A DNA stretch of 64,000 bases from positions 1 through 64,000 of the forward strand of contig JAMWZC010000002.1 in the NCBI GenBank assembly GCA_024304985.1, in the 5' to 3' direction. Within the stretch, counting starts at the first letter, position 1. Each line of letters opens with the position of its first letter. Position numbers and translations under genes: made by a program. This document shows positions 1 to 10,350 of the stretch, in pieces. Source of the DNA: Paracoccaceae bacterium (GTDB lineage Bacteria > Pseudomonadota > Alphaproteobacteria > Rhodobacterales > Rhodobacteraceae). Under the pieces are notes generated by a model. That model saw nothing but the letters and a program-made list of their open reading frames with translations, did no database searches and was not told the origin of the DNA.

Positions 1-517
1 CCGCTCAATCTATCCCCAAATTCTCACCCGGATCTCCCTCAGCAGCACCGCTACCTCGTTCCGTCCGGTCCCCAGCGCCGCGTCTCTGCGTCGCCGTGAG
101 GGGGGTTCTACGGTTTGATGCGGTGGGCCGCAAGTGCTTTTTTCACAAACGTCATAATTTTTTCATCGAGGCGTTTTTCCAAGGTATTTGAGAGGGTTAG
201 ATTGCAGGAGTTGCGCCGCGCGGCCCGCTGGGGCAACTTTCTTTCCCGCCTCTCGCAGGGTCAACGACTAGATGTTGCGTTATCCACAGACCTGTCCACA
301 AACGGCCCGCCATCGGGCATGGACTCACAGGTCGGAACACCCCCCGAACGGTCACACGACGCCCTCTTGCGACACATCAGAAGAGTCGTTCTGGCCGTAG
401 AACCGACTCAAACACCCGAACAGCGCGACGCGGTTTTCACAAACTGCCCGGATTTCATGCAAGGATTCGCGTCACCCGCTCATGAACCTTGCAGGTCTTG
501 TCTGCGGTGAACCCGGA
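1..517. other. Non-coding region with DnaA-box-like sequences
   Basis: I see no convincing gene here. An open frame on the + strand (115-510) has low-complexity, atypical composition and no ribosome site, and I treat it as chance. The region holds a perfect consensus DnaA box, TTATCCACA, at 280-288, a relative CTGTCCACA at 292-300, and two looser matches, TTTTTCACA (139-147) and GTTTTCACA (433-441). A short AT-rich stretch lies at about 137-190. This could be part of a replication origin, or the promoter region of a leftward DnaA-controlled gene beyond the window. The sequence alone does not decide between these. Confidence 0.4.
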
Positions 518-1129
518 TCAGGCCCGGTTCACGCGGCGTGACACGGCCCTGAAGGGCAGGCGCAGCGCCAGCAGGATCACGATCGCGGCCAGATAGGCCA
601 ACGGTTCAAGCTGAAACCCTTTGCGCAGCATCACGAAATGCACCGCCCCCAGAAGCACCACGATATAGGTGAGCTTGTGCACCTGCCGCCAACGCGGCCC
701 CAACCGCCGCACCGACCAGTTGTTCGAGGTCAGCGCCAGCGGGATCATCGCCAGAAACCCGATCATCCCGATGGTGATATAAGGCCGCTTCGCGATATCG
801 GCCCAGATCCGCGCGGGGGCCTGCACATCCAGCACAAGCCAGACCAGAAGATGCAGCGCGACATAGGTAAAGGCCAGAACACCGATTGCACGGCGGAACC
901 GCAGCAGGTTGATCCCGGCGAACCGCCGCAAGGGCGTGATCGCCAGACCCGCCACCAACAGCTGCAAGGCGAACAACCCCAACTCATGTTCCAGCGCCTT
1001 GATCGGCTCGACCCCCAGACCCCCGGTCAGGCCCAGATACAGAAACCATGGCGCAGGCAGCAGCCCCGCCACATAGATAAGCCACACAGGCACGCGGCGG
1101 ACCGCGCCATTCACACGCTCCGCCAGCAT
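518..1129 (-). CDS. msrQ: MsrQ, haem-binding membrane subunit of the methionine sulfoxide reductase
   Basis: This is a 203-residue inner-membrane protein of the ferric-reductase-like fold, the usual size for MsrQ/YedZ. It has about six hydrophobic segments. The histidines in EHELGLF, YVALHLL, QVHKLTY and AVHFVML are placed as expected for haem ligands. MsrQ passes electrons from the quinone pool or a flavin reductase to periplasmic MsrP, which reduces oxidised methionines in envelope proteins. Its start lies 3 bases past the msrP stop, so the two genes form a transcriptional unit. The identification is firm. Confidence 0.93.
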   Translation of the reverse strand: MLAERVNGAVRRVPVWLIYVAGLLPAPWFLYLGLTGGLGVEPIKALEHELGLFALQLLVAGLAITPLRRFAGINLLRFRRAIGVLAFTYVALHLLVWLVLDVQAPARIWADIAKRPYITIGMIGFLAMIPLALTSNNWSVRRLGPRWRQVHKLTYIVVLLGAVHFVMLRKGFQLEPLAYLAAIVILLALRLPFRAVSRRVNRA

Positions 1130-1132
1130 CGC

Positions 1133-2038
1133 TCAGAAATTCTCGGTCAGGTTCATGCCGGCATAGAGGCTGGCCACCTCATCGGCATAACCGTTCATCA
1201 TCAAGGTCGGCTCGTTGCGCGCAAACAGGCCACCGCCCACGCGTCGCTCGGTCGCCTGGCTCCAGCGCGGGTGATCCACCTCGGGGTTCACATTACTATA
1301 GAAGCCGTATTCGCGCGGCGCCGCCTTGTTCCAGCTTGTCGGCGGCTCCTTGTCGGTCAGGGTGATCCGCACCACCGACTTGATCGACTTGAACCCGTAT
1401 TTCCATGGCACCACCAGCCGCATCGGCGCGCCGTTCTGGTTCGGAATATCGCGGCCATAAATCCCCGTCGCCATGATGGTCAGCGGATGCATCGCCTCGT
1501 CCAGACGCAGCCCCTCGACATAGGGCCAGTCCAGCACGGGATAGCGCACGCCCGGCATTTCCTCGGGACGCAGCAACGTTTCAAACGCCACATATTTCGC
1601 CCCCGACTGCACGCCCGCCATCTCCAGCAGATCGGCCAGTTCGAACCCGTTCCACGGAATCACCATCGACCATGCCTCGACGCAGCGGAAACGGTAGATC
1701 CGCTCCTCGATCGTCATCCGCGCCATGATGTCCTCGAAGGCATAGTCTCCGGGCTTGTCCACCATCCCGTCGATCTTGACCGTCCATGGCGCAATCGTCA
1801 TGCGCCCGGCATTCTTGACCGGGTCACCCTTGTCGCTGCCGAACTCATAGAAGTTGTTATAGGTGGTGATCTCTTCCCATGTATTGGGCTTCAAGCCACC
1901 ATCCTGCGCCCGGCCCGGCCCGGCCAGACCCGCCAGCCCAAGGCCAGCCACCCCCGCCAGCAGCGTGCGGCGGTTCAGATAGACGCTTTCGGGCGTCACA
2001 TCGCGTTCGTGCAGATCGGATTTCCAACGATAGGCCAT
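1133..2038 (-). CDS. msrP: MsrP, periplasmic molybdopterin protein-methionine-sulfoxide reductase
   Basis: This 301-residue protein is the YedY/MsrP catalytic subunit. A twin-arginine signal ([19 protein letters not shown], near residues 22-40) exports the folded molybdenum enzyme to the periplasm. The cysteine that binds molybdenum lies in [15 protein letters not shown]. The C-terminal half keeps the [19 protein letters not shown] segment of the sulfite-oxidase fold. It repairs methionine sulfoxide in envelope proteins with electrons from MsrQ. The ATG follows a strong GGAGGGG ribosome site. An A/T-rich leader with two inverted repeats lies upstream (2060-2095). Confidence 0.95.
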   Translation of the reverse strand: MAYRWKSDLHERDVTPESVYLNRRTLLAGVAGLGLAGLAGPGRAQDGGLKPNTWEEITTYNNFYEFGSDKGDPVKNAGRMTIAPWTVKIDGMVDKPGDYAFEDIMARMTIEERIYRFRCVEAWSMVIPWNGFELADLLEMAGVQSGAKYVAFETLLRPEEMPGVRYPVLDWPYVEGLRLDEAMHPLTIMATGIYGRDIPNQNGAPMRLVVPWKYGFKSIKSVVRITLTDKEPPTSWNKAAPREYGFYSNVNPEVDHPRWSQATERRVGGGLFARNEPTLMMNGYADEVASLYAGMNLTENF

Positions 2039-2059
2039 GCGCCCCTCCTATGACTTTAT

Positions 2060-2095
2060 ATACAGGCATGTATCCCGGCTTTGCCGTTTGGCAAA
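2060..2095 (-). promoter_or_regulatory. Candidate msrPQ promoter with two inverted repeats
   Basis: Between the msrP start and the upstream gene's stop are two short inverted repeats. ATACA-GGCA-TGTAT spans 2060-2073 and TTTGCC-GTTT-GGCAAA spans 2080-2095. Read leftward, the first overlaps a TATATA-like -10 element. The second may be a weak terminator of the preceding gene or an operator half. Assigning a regulator would be guesswork. Confidence 0.35.
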
Positions 2096-2106
2096 ACCAC
2101 ATTGCC

Positions 2107-3600
2107 TCACAATGGCGTGGCCGGATTGTAACTTGGACGGATCTTGTTCATCGGGATCGACTCGCCATTGGCCTGCACCAGCCGCACATGCCGCCGCCGC
2201 ATCAGGCGCGGCTCGGACACGCCGACGGAATGGGCGATGGTTTCCACCTCCTTGATGATCGAGGTGGCGTAATTGGCGACCTTGAGGAACTTGTCCTCGA
2301 CCACCAGACCGCGCTGCAACTTGGGGTCATGCGTCGTGATCCCCGTGGGGCAGGTGTTCTTGTTGCACTTCAGCGCCTGGATACAGCCCAGAGAGAACAT
2401 GAACCCCCGCGCCGAGGTGACGAAATCCGCGCCTGCACAAATGGCCCAGGCCACATCGGACGGGTTCACCAGCTTGCCGCTGGCGATGATGCGGATGCGT
2501 TCCTTCAACCCGTGCCGGTCGCGCAGATCGACGACCCGCACCAAAGCCTCGCGCAGAGGCATCCCCACAAGGTCGATCAGGGGCATGGGGGCGGCCCCCG
2601 TGCCACCCTCGCCGCCATCCACCGCGATGAAATCGGGGGCCGACTCCGCTCCGCGCGCATTGATCAGGGTGAACAGATCCTCCCACGCCTCGGACGAGCC
2701 GATCACCGTCTTGAACCCCACCGGCTTGCCCGTCACCTTGCGGATATGGCCGATCACGTCCAGCAAGCTCTCGAAACTGTCGATATCCAGATGGCGATTG
2801 GGCGAGACACTGTCCAAGCCCATCGGAATCCCCCGGATCGCCGCGATCTCGGCATTCACCTTCTCACCGGGCAGGATACCGCCCTTGCCGGGCTTGGCCC
2901 CCTGCGCCAGCTTCAACTCGAACATCTTCACCTGCGGATGATCCGACACCGCGCGCAGCCTTTCGTCGCTCAGGTTGCCATGCTCGTCCCGCACACCGTA
3001 TTTGGCCGTGCCGATCTGATAGACGATGTCGCAGGCCCCGGTCAGATGAAAGGGCGACAGCCCGCCCTCGCCCGTATTCAGCCAGATCCCCGCCTTGGCC
3101 GCCCCCCGGCTCAGCGCCTCGACCGCCGGGCGGGAAATCGCGCCGTAACTCATGCCCGAGATGTTGAAGATCGACTTCGCACGATACGGGATCGCCGCCG
3201 TCGGCCCGATGATCATCGGCTGCGTGACGGAAAACTGGTCATCCAGCGGCGGGAACACCGCGTTCACGAATATCGGCGTGCCGGGGATCGACAGATTCCG
3301 CGTCGATCCGAAGGCCACCGTATTACCCTGCCCCTTGGTGGCGTTGTGAACCCAGTCCCGCTGCGCCCGGTTGAAGGGCATCTCCTCGCGGTCCATGGCA
3401 AAGAAATACTGCCTGAAGAACTCGCCCAACGCGGTGAACAGATGCCGGAACCGCCCGATCACCGGATAATTCCGCCGCACCGCATCCCCGGTCTGCACCT
3501 TGTCGGCGACAAAGAAGATCATCGCCATCAGCACCGCGATACCCAGAACCAGAACGAACAGCAGCGCCAGCAGCAAAAGCGCATTCATCGCGAAATCCAT
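2107..3600 (-). CDS. FMN-binding glutamate-synthase-family protein, membrane anchored
   Basis: This 497-residue protein has an N-terminal hydrophobic anchor (about residues 5-28) followed by the FMN- and 3Fe-4S-binding domain of glutamate synthase. Visible motifs are GEGGLSPFHL, DFIAVDGGEGGTGAAPM and the cluster cysteines CIQALKCNKNTC, spaced C-x5-C-x4-C as in GltB. The glutaminase domain of GltB is absent, so it is not a complete glutamate synthase. Stand-alone members are common in Proteobacteria and their substrate is uncertain. I start it at the ATG at 3600 behind AAAAGGA. A longer open frame to 4344 crosses the opposite-strand DUF302 gene and is not credible. Confidence 0.85.
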   Translation of the reverse strand: MDFAMNALLLLALLFVLVLGIAVLMAMIFFVADKVQTGDAVRRNYPVIGRFRHLFTALGEFFRQYFFAMDREEMPFNRAQRDWVHNATKGQGNTVAFGSTRNLSIPGTPIFVNAVFPPLDDQFSVTQPMIIGPTAAIPYRAKSIFNISGMSYGAISRPAVEALSRGAAKAGIWLNTGEGGLSPFHLTGACDIVYQIGTAKYGVRDEHGNLSDERLRAVSDHPQVKMFELKLAQGAKPGKGGILPGEKVNAEIAAIRGIPMGLDSVSPNRHLDIDSFESLLDVIGHIRKVTGKPVGFKTVIGSSEAWEDLFTLINARGAESAPDFIAVDGGEGGTGAAPMPLIDLVGMPLREALVRVVDLRDRHGLKERIRIIASGKLVNPSDVAWAICAGADFVTSARGFMFSLGCIQALKCNKNTCPTGITTHDPKLQRGLVVEDKFLKVANYATSIIKEVETIAHSVGVSEPRLMRRRHVRLVQANGESIPMNKIRPSYNPATPL

Positions 3601-3759
3601 ATATTCAATCCTTTTGATTTGTATCAAGGTAGCAGGTGGCACAGGCTCTAGACTGATGAGATAATGAGTCCGCGGCAAGACAGGTTCCTGCCACATACCG
3701 GCATGGCCGGACAGGTTCATGCCGAACAGGGGCCTTGCCCCAAACAGGAGGAGACCACG

Positions 3760-4203
3760 ATGAGACAGCTCATGATCGGGATGTGCCTTGCGGCGCTGAC
3801 GGCAACGACGGTTCAGGCCCAGGACATGGTGACCTATACCACGGACCAGCCCTTTGAAGACGTGATCTTCGGGCTGGAGAATGCGATCATCGACCAGGGT
3901 CTGGTGATCGACGCCACATCGCATGTGGGCGACATGCTGGAACGCACCAAGGGCGATGTCGGCTCGGATGTCACCATCTTCACCAAGGCGGATGTCTACA
4001 GCTTCTGTTCCGCCGCTGTGTCCCGCAAGGTGATGGAGGCGGACCCGATGAACATCGTCTTCTGCCCCTATGACATCTTCGTCGCCGTTTCGCCCGACAC
4101 GCCGGATCAGACGATGATCGGCTATCGCACCTATCCCGAAGGCCCGATGCAAGAGGTGCAGGCCCTTCTCGACACCATCGCAAAGACCGCGATCGGGCAA
4201 TGA
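3760..4203 (+). CDS. DUF302 protein, exported
   Basis: This 147-residue protein has a short signal peptide (MRQLMIGMCLAALTATTVQA) and then a DUF302 domain covering most of the chain, including the family-like VGDMLERTKGDVG and MNIVFCPYDIFV segments. Two cysteines (YSFCSA, VFCPY) are present. No biochemical role is established for the family; members often sit among periplasmic redox genes, which fits msrPQ nearby. The ATG follows CAGGAGGAGACC; an upstream in-frame start would add a non-signal extension. A hairpin terminator follows at 4277. Confidence 0.85.
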   Translation: MRQLMIGMCLAALTATTVQAQDMVTYTTDQPFEDVIFGLENAIIDQGLVIDATSHVGDMLERTKGDVGSDVTIFTKADVYSFCSAAVSRKVMEADPMNIVFCPYDIFVAVSPDTPDQTMIGYRTYPEGPMQEVQALLDTIAKTAIGQ

Positions 4204-4276
4204 CGACCCACCCGTCAGGGGCGTGTTGATCACGCCACACTCGCGCGGGATCACAAGGTTATCACTGGAAATCGCG

Positions 4277-4307
4277 AAACGCCGTGGCTTAGCGCTGCGG
4301 CGTTTTT
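4277..4307 (+). terminator. Rho-independent terminator after the DUF302 gene
   Basis: AAACGCCG (4277-4284) pairs with CGGCGTTT (4298-4305), and a short T run follows. It lies 74 bases after the DUF302 stop. Confidence 0.7.
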
Positions 4308-4413
4308 CGTCAAGCAGGACAGGCGGAAATCCCCGCTGAACCAATGTCGGATCTGGCGAGTAGTCCTAGTGTTGCCAATGCAGGCATCGACGACACATAT
4401 ACTGGAGATCATC

Positions 4414-4893
4414 ATGTTCCGCAGAACTTATCTTGCCATGACCGCAGCCGCGCTGATCGCGACCCCGGCCTTCGCTGACACCCATTCCAAGGATATCGTG
4501 GACACCGCCGTCGAGGCTGGCAGCTTCACCACGCTGGTCGCCGCCGTCGAAGCCGCCGGTCTGGTGGACACGCTCAAGGGCGAAGGCCCGTTCACCGTTT
4601 TCGCCCCCACGGACGAGGCGTTCGCCGCCCTGCCCGCCGGCACGGTCGAAGACCTGCTCAAGCCCGAGAACAAGGACCAGCTGACCGCGATCCTGACCTA
4701 TCACGTCGTGCCGGGCAAAGTGATGTCCACCGACCTGACCAACGAGATGATGGCAACGACCGTGCAGGGCGGTGATCTGACGATCATGACCGAAGGCGGC
4801 GTGACCGTGAACGGCGCCAATGTGACCACCGCCGATATCGAAACCTCGAACGGTGTGATCCACATCATCGACACCGTGATCATCCCCGAGTGA
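4414..4893 (+). CDS. Secreted fasciclin (FAS1) domain protein
   Basis: This 159-residue protein has a cleavable signal peptide ending near TPAFA-DT and then a single FAS1 domain. Both conserved FAS1 boxes are visible: [17 protein letters not shown] (H1) and ITYHVVPG-like [15 protein letters not shown] (H2), with the ending [13 protein letters not shown]. Such proteins are periplasmic or extracellular and are linked to adhesion; the partner is unknown. The ATG at 4414 follows CTGGAG. A start 45 bases upstream would bury the signal peptide. It is flanked by terminators, so it is probably monocistronic. Confidence 0.92.
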   Translation: MFRRTYLAMTAAALIATPAFADTHSKDIVDTAVEAGSFTTLVAAVEAAGLVDTLKGEGPFTVFAPTDEAFAALPAGTVEDLLKPENKDQLTAILTYHVVPGKVMSTDLTNEMMATTVQGGDLTIMTEGGVTVNGANVTTADIETSNGVIHIIDTVIIPE

Positions 4894-4926
4894 TCGCACC
4901 CTGATCTCCCTCTCAGGGTGACCGGG

Positions 4927-4956
4927 AAGGGCGGGCCGCGATGCCCGCCCTTCTTG
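4927..4956 (+). terminator. Terminator after the fasciclin gene
   Basis: AAGGGCGGGC (4927-4936) pairs perfectly with GCCCGCCCTT (4943-4952) around a 6-base loop, followed by CTTG. Confidence 0.75.
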
Positions 4957-5042
4957 CTGCGCACCCCACCGCGCGCCGCTTGACCACAAACCGCAACACC
5001 CCGTCTCCTGCCCCATACTGCCCCCAGCCGCAGGAGATGCCG

Positions 5043-5888
5043 ATGAAGTTGACCGAAATCCCGCTCCGCGACATCGCGGCCGATATCCTGCCCCGCGACC
5101 GGACCCTTGCAGACCCGACAGCGCTGGACGATCTGATCCGCTCGATCACCGCCATCGGCCTGCGCCAGCCGATCGAAGTCTTCGGTCTGGTGCAGGAGGA
5201 CGATCAGCCCCACCCCTATGGCCTGATCTCCGGGTATCGCCGCTTCATGGCCTTCCGCGCGATGGGGTATGAGACGATCCCCGCGCTGTGTTGCAACCCC
5301 GGCGATATTCCCGCAGCCCTGGCCGCCATGGTCACCGAGAACGAGGTGCGCGCCCAGATCTCCCCGTGGGAAAAAGGCCGCCTGATCCTGCGCCTGCTTG
5401 AGGAAGGCACCTTTCCCGATGCCGCCGGCGCTGTCGAAACCCTCTACCCCGCCGCCAGCCGCCAACAGCGCGCCCGGTTGCGCGGCTTCTTTCTGGTGGT
5501 CGATACACTGATCGACTCTCCCCTGCGCACGCCCGAGGCGCTCAGCACCGCGCGCATGGACCGCCTCGCCACCGCCCTGCGCCTTGGCGGTGGGCCTGCG
5601 ATCATCGCCACGCTGGCCGCCAATGCCACCCCGGCCCATGGCCTGCCCCAGCAATGGGAGGCGCTGCGCCCCATCCTCAACACCATCCTGACCGAGCCGG
5701 ACACCGGCCCCGACCGCAAACCCAACCGCCCGCGCCATAGCCTCACCCTGCATCAGGGCGTCACCCTCACCCGCGTGCGGGCCCCGAACGGCTGGATCAT
5801 CCGCCTGACAGGACCGATGGCCAAGTCACCGGGTCTGGTCGATGACATCTTCGATCTGGTGGAACACTGGTTGCAACCCGAGGGGTAG
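5043..5888 (+). CDS. ParB/RepB-like nuclease-fold protein (orphan)
   Basis: This 281-residue protein has the ParB N-terminal domain (about residues 1-100). Recognisable pieces are LRQPIEVFG, the GYRRFMAFRAMGYETIP equivalent of ParB box I, and TENEVRAQISPWEKGRLI of box II. The rest of the chain resembles the helical DNA-binding part of plasmid RepB-like proteins, and the C-terminus is unassigned. No ParA ATPase gene or parS cluster is seen, so it is not a recognisable chromosome partition locus. The start at 5043 sits 6 bases after CAGGAG; the ATG at 5037 is too close to that site. It lies beside a toxin-antitoxin pair, which suggests a small accessory segment. Confidence 0.75.
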   Translation: MKLTEIPLRDIAADILPRDRTLADPTALDDLIRSITAIGLRQPIEVFGLVQEDDQPHPYGLISGYRRFMAFRAMGYETIPALCCNPGDIPAALAAMVTENEVRAQISPWEKGRLILRLLEEGTFPDAAGAVETLYPAASRQQRARLRGFFLVVDTLIDSPLRTPEALSTARMDRLATALRLGGGPAIIATLAANATPAHGLPQQWEALRPILNTILTEPDTGPDRKPNRPRHSLTLHQGVTLTRVRAPNGWIIRLTGPMAKSPGLVDDIFDLVEHWLQPEG

Positions 5889-5896
5889 AGGGGGCG

Positions 5897-6118
5897 TCAG
5901 ACAGCCTCAGGATGAACACCGCATATATCCAGGCCCAGCCCTTTCCGTACCAGCATCGATTGAAGCAGAAGTATCGCGACAGGGGCGTGTTGGGACAGAT
6001 TGATCTGCACGGGCTGTCCCGTTCTACTCCGAACATGGACGTGCGTTTCATCATATGACGCAATCAATTTCCAGAACCCGCCATCCGGGTCTACTGCCCC
6101 GACCGCTCCAGCCCTCAC
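5897..6118 (-). CDS. Possible small hypothetical protein downstream of mqsA
   Basis: This is a 73-codon frame with a GTG start 8 bases after the mqsA stop, read in the same direction. Its protein contains WKLIASYDETHVHVRS and a hydrophobic APVAILLLQSML segment. I do not recognise a family. The close spacing would suit a third gene of the toxin-antitoxin operon, but there is no clear ribosome site and the frame may be chance. Confidence 0.3.
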   Translation of the reverse strand: MRAGAVGAVDPDGGFWKLIASYDETHVHVRSRTGQPVQINLSQHAPVAILLLQSMLVRKGLGLDICGVHPEAV

Positions 6119-6126
6119 CGCGCGGA

Positions 6127-6552
6127 TCAGACTGACGGCACCAGTTCCGCCAGTCGTGCCGGATCGTTGGCCAGCAGCCGCAGCGCCGAATCCGCCGCCT
6201 TGCTGATCAGAACATCCCCCGCCTCGTATTTCTGAAAGGCATTTGGCCCCCCGCCAATGATCCGCCCTGCATCGCGCTGTGTCAGGCGCAACCGCTTGCG
6301 AACCTGCCGGATCTGGTCCGGCGTCAGCAATCCGGCCTCGCGCGCCTTCATCCGTGTGATAGCCCGGTCGGACACCTGCATATCCGCCGGATCATGAAGA
6401 CCATTCTCTGCCGTCGGATAATCCGCAGGATACCAGCCGGGAAGGTCGATCACCTCTTGCTGCGACCGGAACGACAGCGTGACGCGGCGCACCCCGCGCA
6501 GCAGAACAGCGCCTGTTTCGGGATGCCGGCGCGGGCTTGCATCGCTGGACAT
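6127..6552 (-). CDS. mqsA: MqsA-family antitoxin
   Basis: This 141-residue protein has a C-terminal helix-turn-helix (LTPDQIRQVRKRLRLTQRDA, then GGGPNAFQKYEAGDVL) of the MqsA/HigA XRE type, which binds DNA and represses its own operon. The N-terminal part, which in MqsA binds the toxin, lacks the CxxC pairs of the E. coli zinc domain and starts instead with RHPETGAVLLRGVRRVTLSF. It lies directly downstream of the toxin gene, with one base between the toxin stop and this start. That toxin-first order is characteristic of mqsRA. Confidence 0.85.
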   Translation of the reverse strand: MSSDASPRRHPETGAVLLRGVRRVTLSFRSQQEVIDLPGWYPADYPTAENGLHDPADMQVSDRAITRMKAREAGLLTPDQIRQVRKRLRLTQRDAGRIIGGGPNAFQKYEAGDVLISKAADSALRLLANDPARLAELVPSV

Positions 6553-6553
6553 G

Positions 6554-6856
6554 TCATTTCTCCTTGAAGGACGTGCAGGTGAAGGCGGTCACCACATCCC
6601 GCACGACCTTGATATAAATCTCATGGCCATCCGCCCGCCCGTGATAGACATCCATCCAGACAGAATGATCCTGATGGGTCGTCACCGACTTGTAGAAATC
6701 CCGGCGGGACAGCCCTTTGATGACGCGCATCATATCGGCGCGTGTCATCCCCATTTCGGCAGCACCACGCAAAGCGCCACTTGTAACACTCATCGTCGCC
6801 CCCGCTGCGGACTGGATCGCTGCAAGATCATAGGACGGTTTCTTCTTTTCCGTCAT
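6554..6856 (-). CDS. mqsR: MqsR-family mRNA interferase toxin
   Basis: This 100-residue protein matches the MqsR fold along its length: the N-terminal EKKKPSYDLAAI, GLSRRDFYKSVTTHQDHSVW, DVYH and the C-terminal TSFKEK. MqsR is an RNase of the RelE/YafQ fold that cuts mRNA at GC-containing sites and is silenced by MqsA. The family N-terminus fits the ATG at 6856, which leaves only 3 bases to the operator-like palindrome at 6860-6874. The transcript may therefore be leaderless or nearly so. Confidence 0.88.
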   Translation of the reverse strand: MTEKKKPSYDLAAIQSAAGATMSVTSGALRGAAEMGMTRADMMRVIKGLSRRDFYKSVTTHQDHSVWMDVYHGRADGHEIYIKVVRDVVTAFTCTSFKEK

Positions 6857-6859
6857 TTA

Positions 6860-6874
6860 ACACCATAATGGTGT
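6860..6874 (-). promoter_or_regulatory. Predicted MqsA operator
   Basis: The perfect inverted repeat ACACCAT-A-ATGGTGT (7-base arms, 1-base centre) abuts the mqsR start. It resembles the ACC-N-GGT type palindrome bound by MqsA in E. coli. Binding here would block transcription start of the toxin-antitoxin operon. The assignment rests on position and symmetry. Confidence 0.65.
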
Positions 6875-7073
6875 ATTTTCAAGCGATGCCATCGCAGGTA
6901 TCCGCATCTCTCTGGATCAATGAAACCCGCCACCCACAGCATCCCGTTGTCATTCATTCCCAAGTGATCAATACCCGCGCCCAGGCGATGCGCCCTGGCG
7001 ACGCTAGCCCCCAATTCATTAAAATTTCCCTAAGTTGGGCGTGTAACCCACTGAAATAAAACAGTCTGGAAAA

Positions 7074-7090
7074 TGTCCCACGGTGGGACA
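7074..7090. repeat. 17-bp palindrome between mqsR and clpB
   Basis: TGTCCCAC-G-GTGGGACA is a perfect inverted repeat with 8-base arms. It lies in the 297-base gap between the mqsR start and the clpB stop, just past the clpB terminator. The rest of the gap (6875-7073) holds no gene I would support. Confidence 0.5.
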
Positions 7091-7099
7091 GACCCAAAA

Positions 7100-7130
7100 G
7101 AAAGGGCCGCAGGGTCTCCCCTGCGGCCCC
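7100..7130 (-). terminator. clpB terminator
   Basis: GGGCCGCAGG (7104-7113) pairs with CCTGCGGCCC (7120-7129). Read leftward, the hairpin is followed by a T-rich tract (CTTTCTTTTG). It starts about 24 bases after the clpB stop. Confidence 0.8.
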
Positions 7131-7153
7131 TGTTTCAGGTCGGATGACGGGCG

Positions 7154-9772
<2,619 letters not shown>

Positions 9773-9848
9773 GGTCTTTCTCCTTTGTTCAAGCGCCCGT
9801 GTGTTGCGGTGCCCGCCCCTGCGGCACACCCTGATCCGGGCCTCGGAT

Positions 9849-9880
9849 CAAAGATGGTTGCGCAGCGCAACCTGTTCAAG
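9849..9880 (-). promoter_or_regulatory. Candidate RpoH (sigma-32) promoter of clpB with palindromic spacer
   Basis: Read leftward, CTTGAA (9880-9875), a 17-base spacer and CCATCTTTG (9857-9849) match the alphaproteobacterial heat-shock pattern CTTGAC-N17-CyTATnT well. The spacer includes most of a perfect inverted repeat, GGTTGCGC-A-GCGCAACC (9856-9872). Transcription would begin about 70 bases before the clpB ATG. Confidence 0.6.
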
Positions 9881-9997
9881 TCCAAAGCGGGGGCAAATCT
9901 TCAGTCCCCGAAAAAGTCCGCAATTCATCCGTTCCGCGCCCCACTTCTGCCCTTTGCGGGCGATATGCAAAGGGATAGGGACAGAAATGGAGAAGCC

Positions 9998-10246
9998 ATG
10001 TTCATCACGCAGATCGACATCACCGCATTGAACACCAATGATCACGACAGTCTGACGCGGGCCCATGTGGCGATTACGTCGGACAGCGGGCGCGTGCTGG
10101 TGGATTGCCATCTGCCGCTGGCGCAGATCGAGCCGACCGAGCACAGACATGCGCTTATGCATGAGGCGATAAGGCAACTACGCCGAATGCCCGAGTATCG
10201 CAGCGGCAAGCGCGAGATCCTGCTGGCAGACGGGCTGCTGGCCTGA
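9998..10246 (+). CDS. Small conserved-looking hypothetical protein
   Basis: This 82-residue soluble protein starts MFITQIDITALNTNDHDSL. I do not recognise a domain. It is acidic to neutral, has no signal peptide or membrane segment, and looks mostly beta strand first and helical later (HALMHEAIRQLRRMPEYRSG). The ATG follows GGAGAAGCC. It is divergent from clpB and codirectional with pyrF 104 bases downstream. Codon use resembles its neighbours, so I think it is a real gene. Confidence 0.65.
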   Translation: MFITQIDITALNTNDHDSLTRAHVAITSDSGRVLVDCHLPLAQIEPTEHRHALMHEAIRQLRRMPEYRSGKREILLADGLLA

Positions 10247-10350
10247 GGATAGCACGTCTGGCGCTGGAGCGATTGGCAATCTCAAGTCTTGCCGGGGGGC
10301 GGGGCAGCGGGTAACACCGCGCGACCCCCCGGACCAGAGGATGCCCTGTC

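Noticed and set aside
115-510. 131-codon frame on the + strand at the left edge
   Set aside because: No ribosome site, atypical low-order sequence, and it spans the DnaA boxes; most likely chance.
638-2053. Long + strand frame opposite msrQ and msrP
   Set aside because: Arginine-, histidine- and glutamine-rich shadow of the real minus-strand genes, common in GC-rich DNA.
3601-4344. N-terminal extension of the glutamate-synthase-like gene
   Set aside because: It overlaps the DUF302 gene and its terminator; a good ribosome site supports 3600.
5043-5888. RepABC or ParAB replicon locus
   Set aside because: There is no RepA/ParA, no RepC and no parS cluster; only one ParB-like gene.
7021-7090. 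dif site for chromosome dimer resolution
   Set aside because: The palindrome at 7074-7090 does not fit the XerC/XerD 28-base layout, and the skew polarity is wrong for a terminus.
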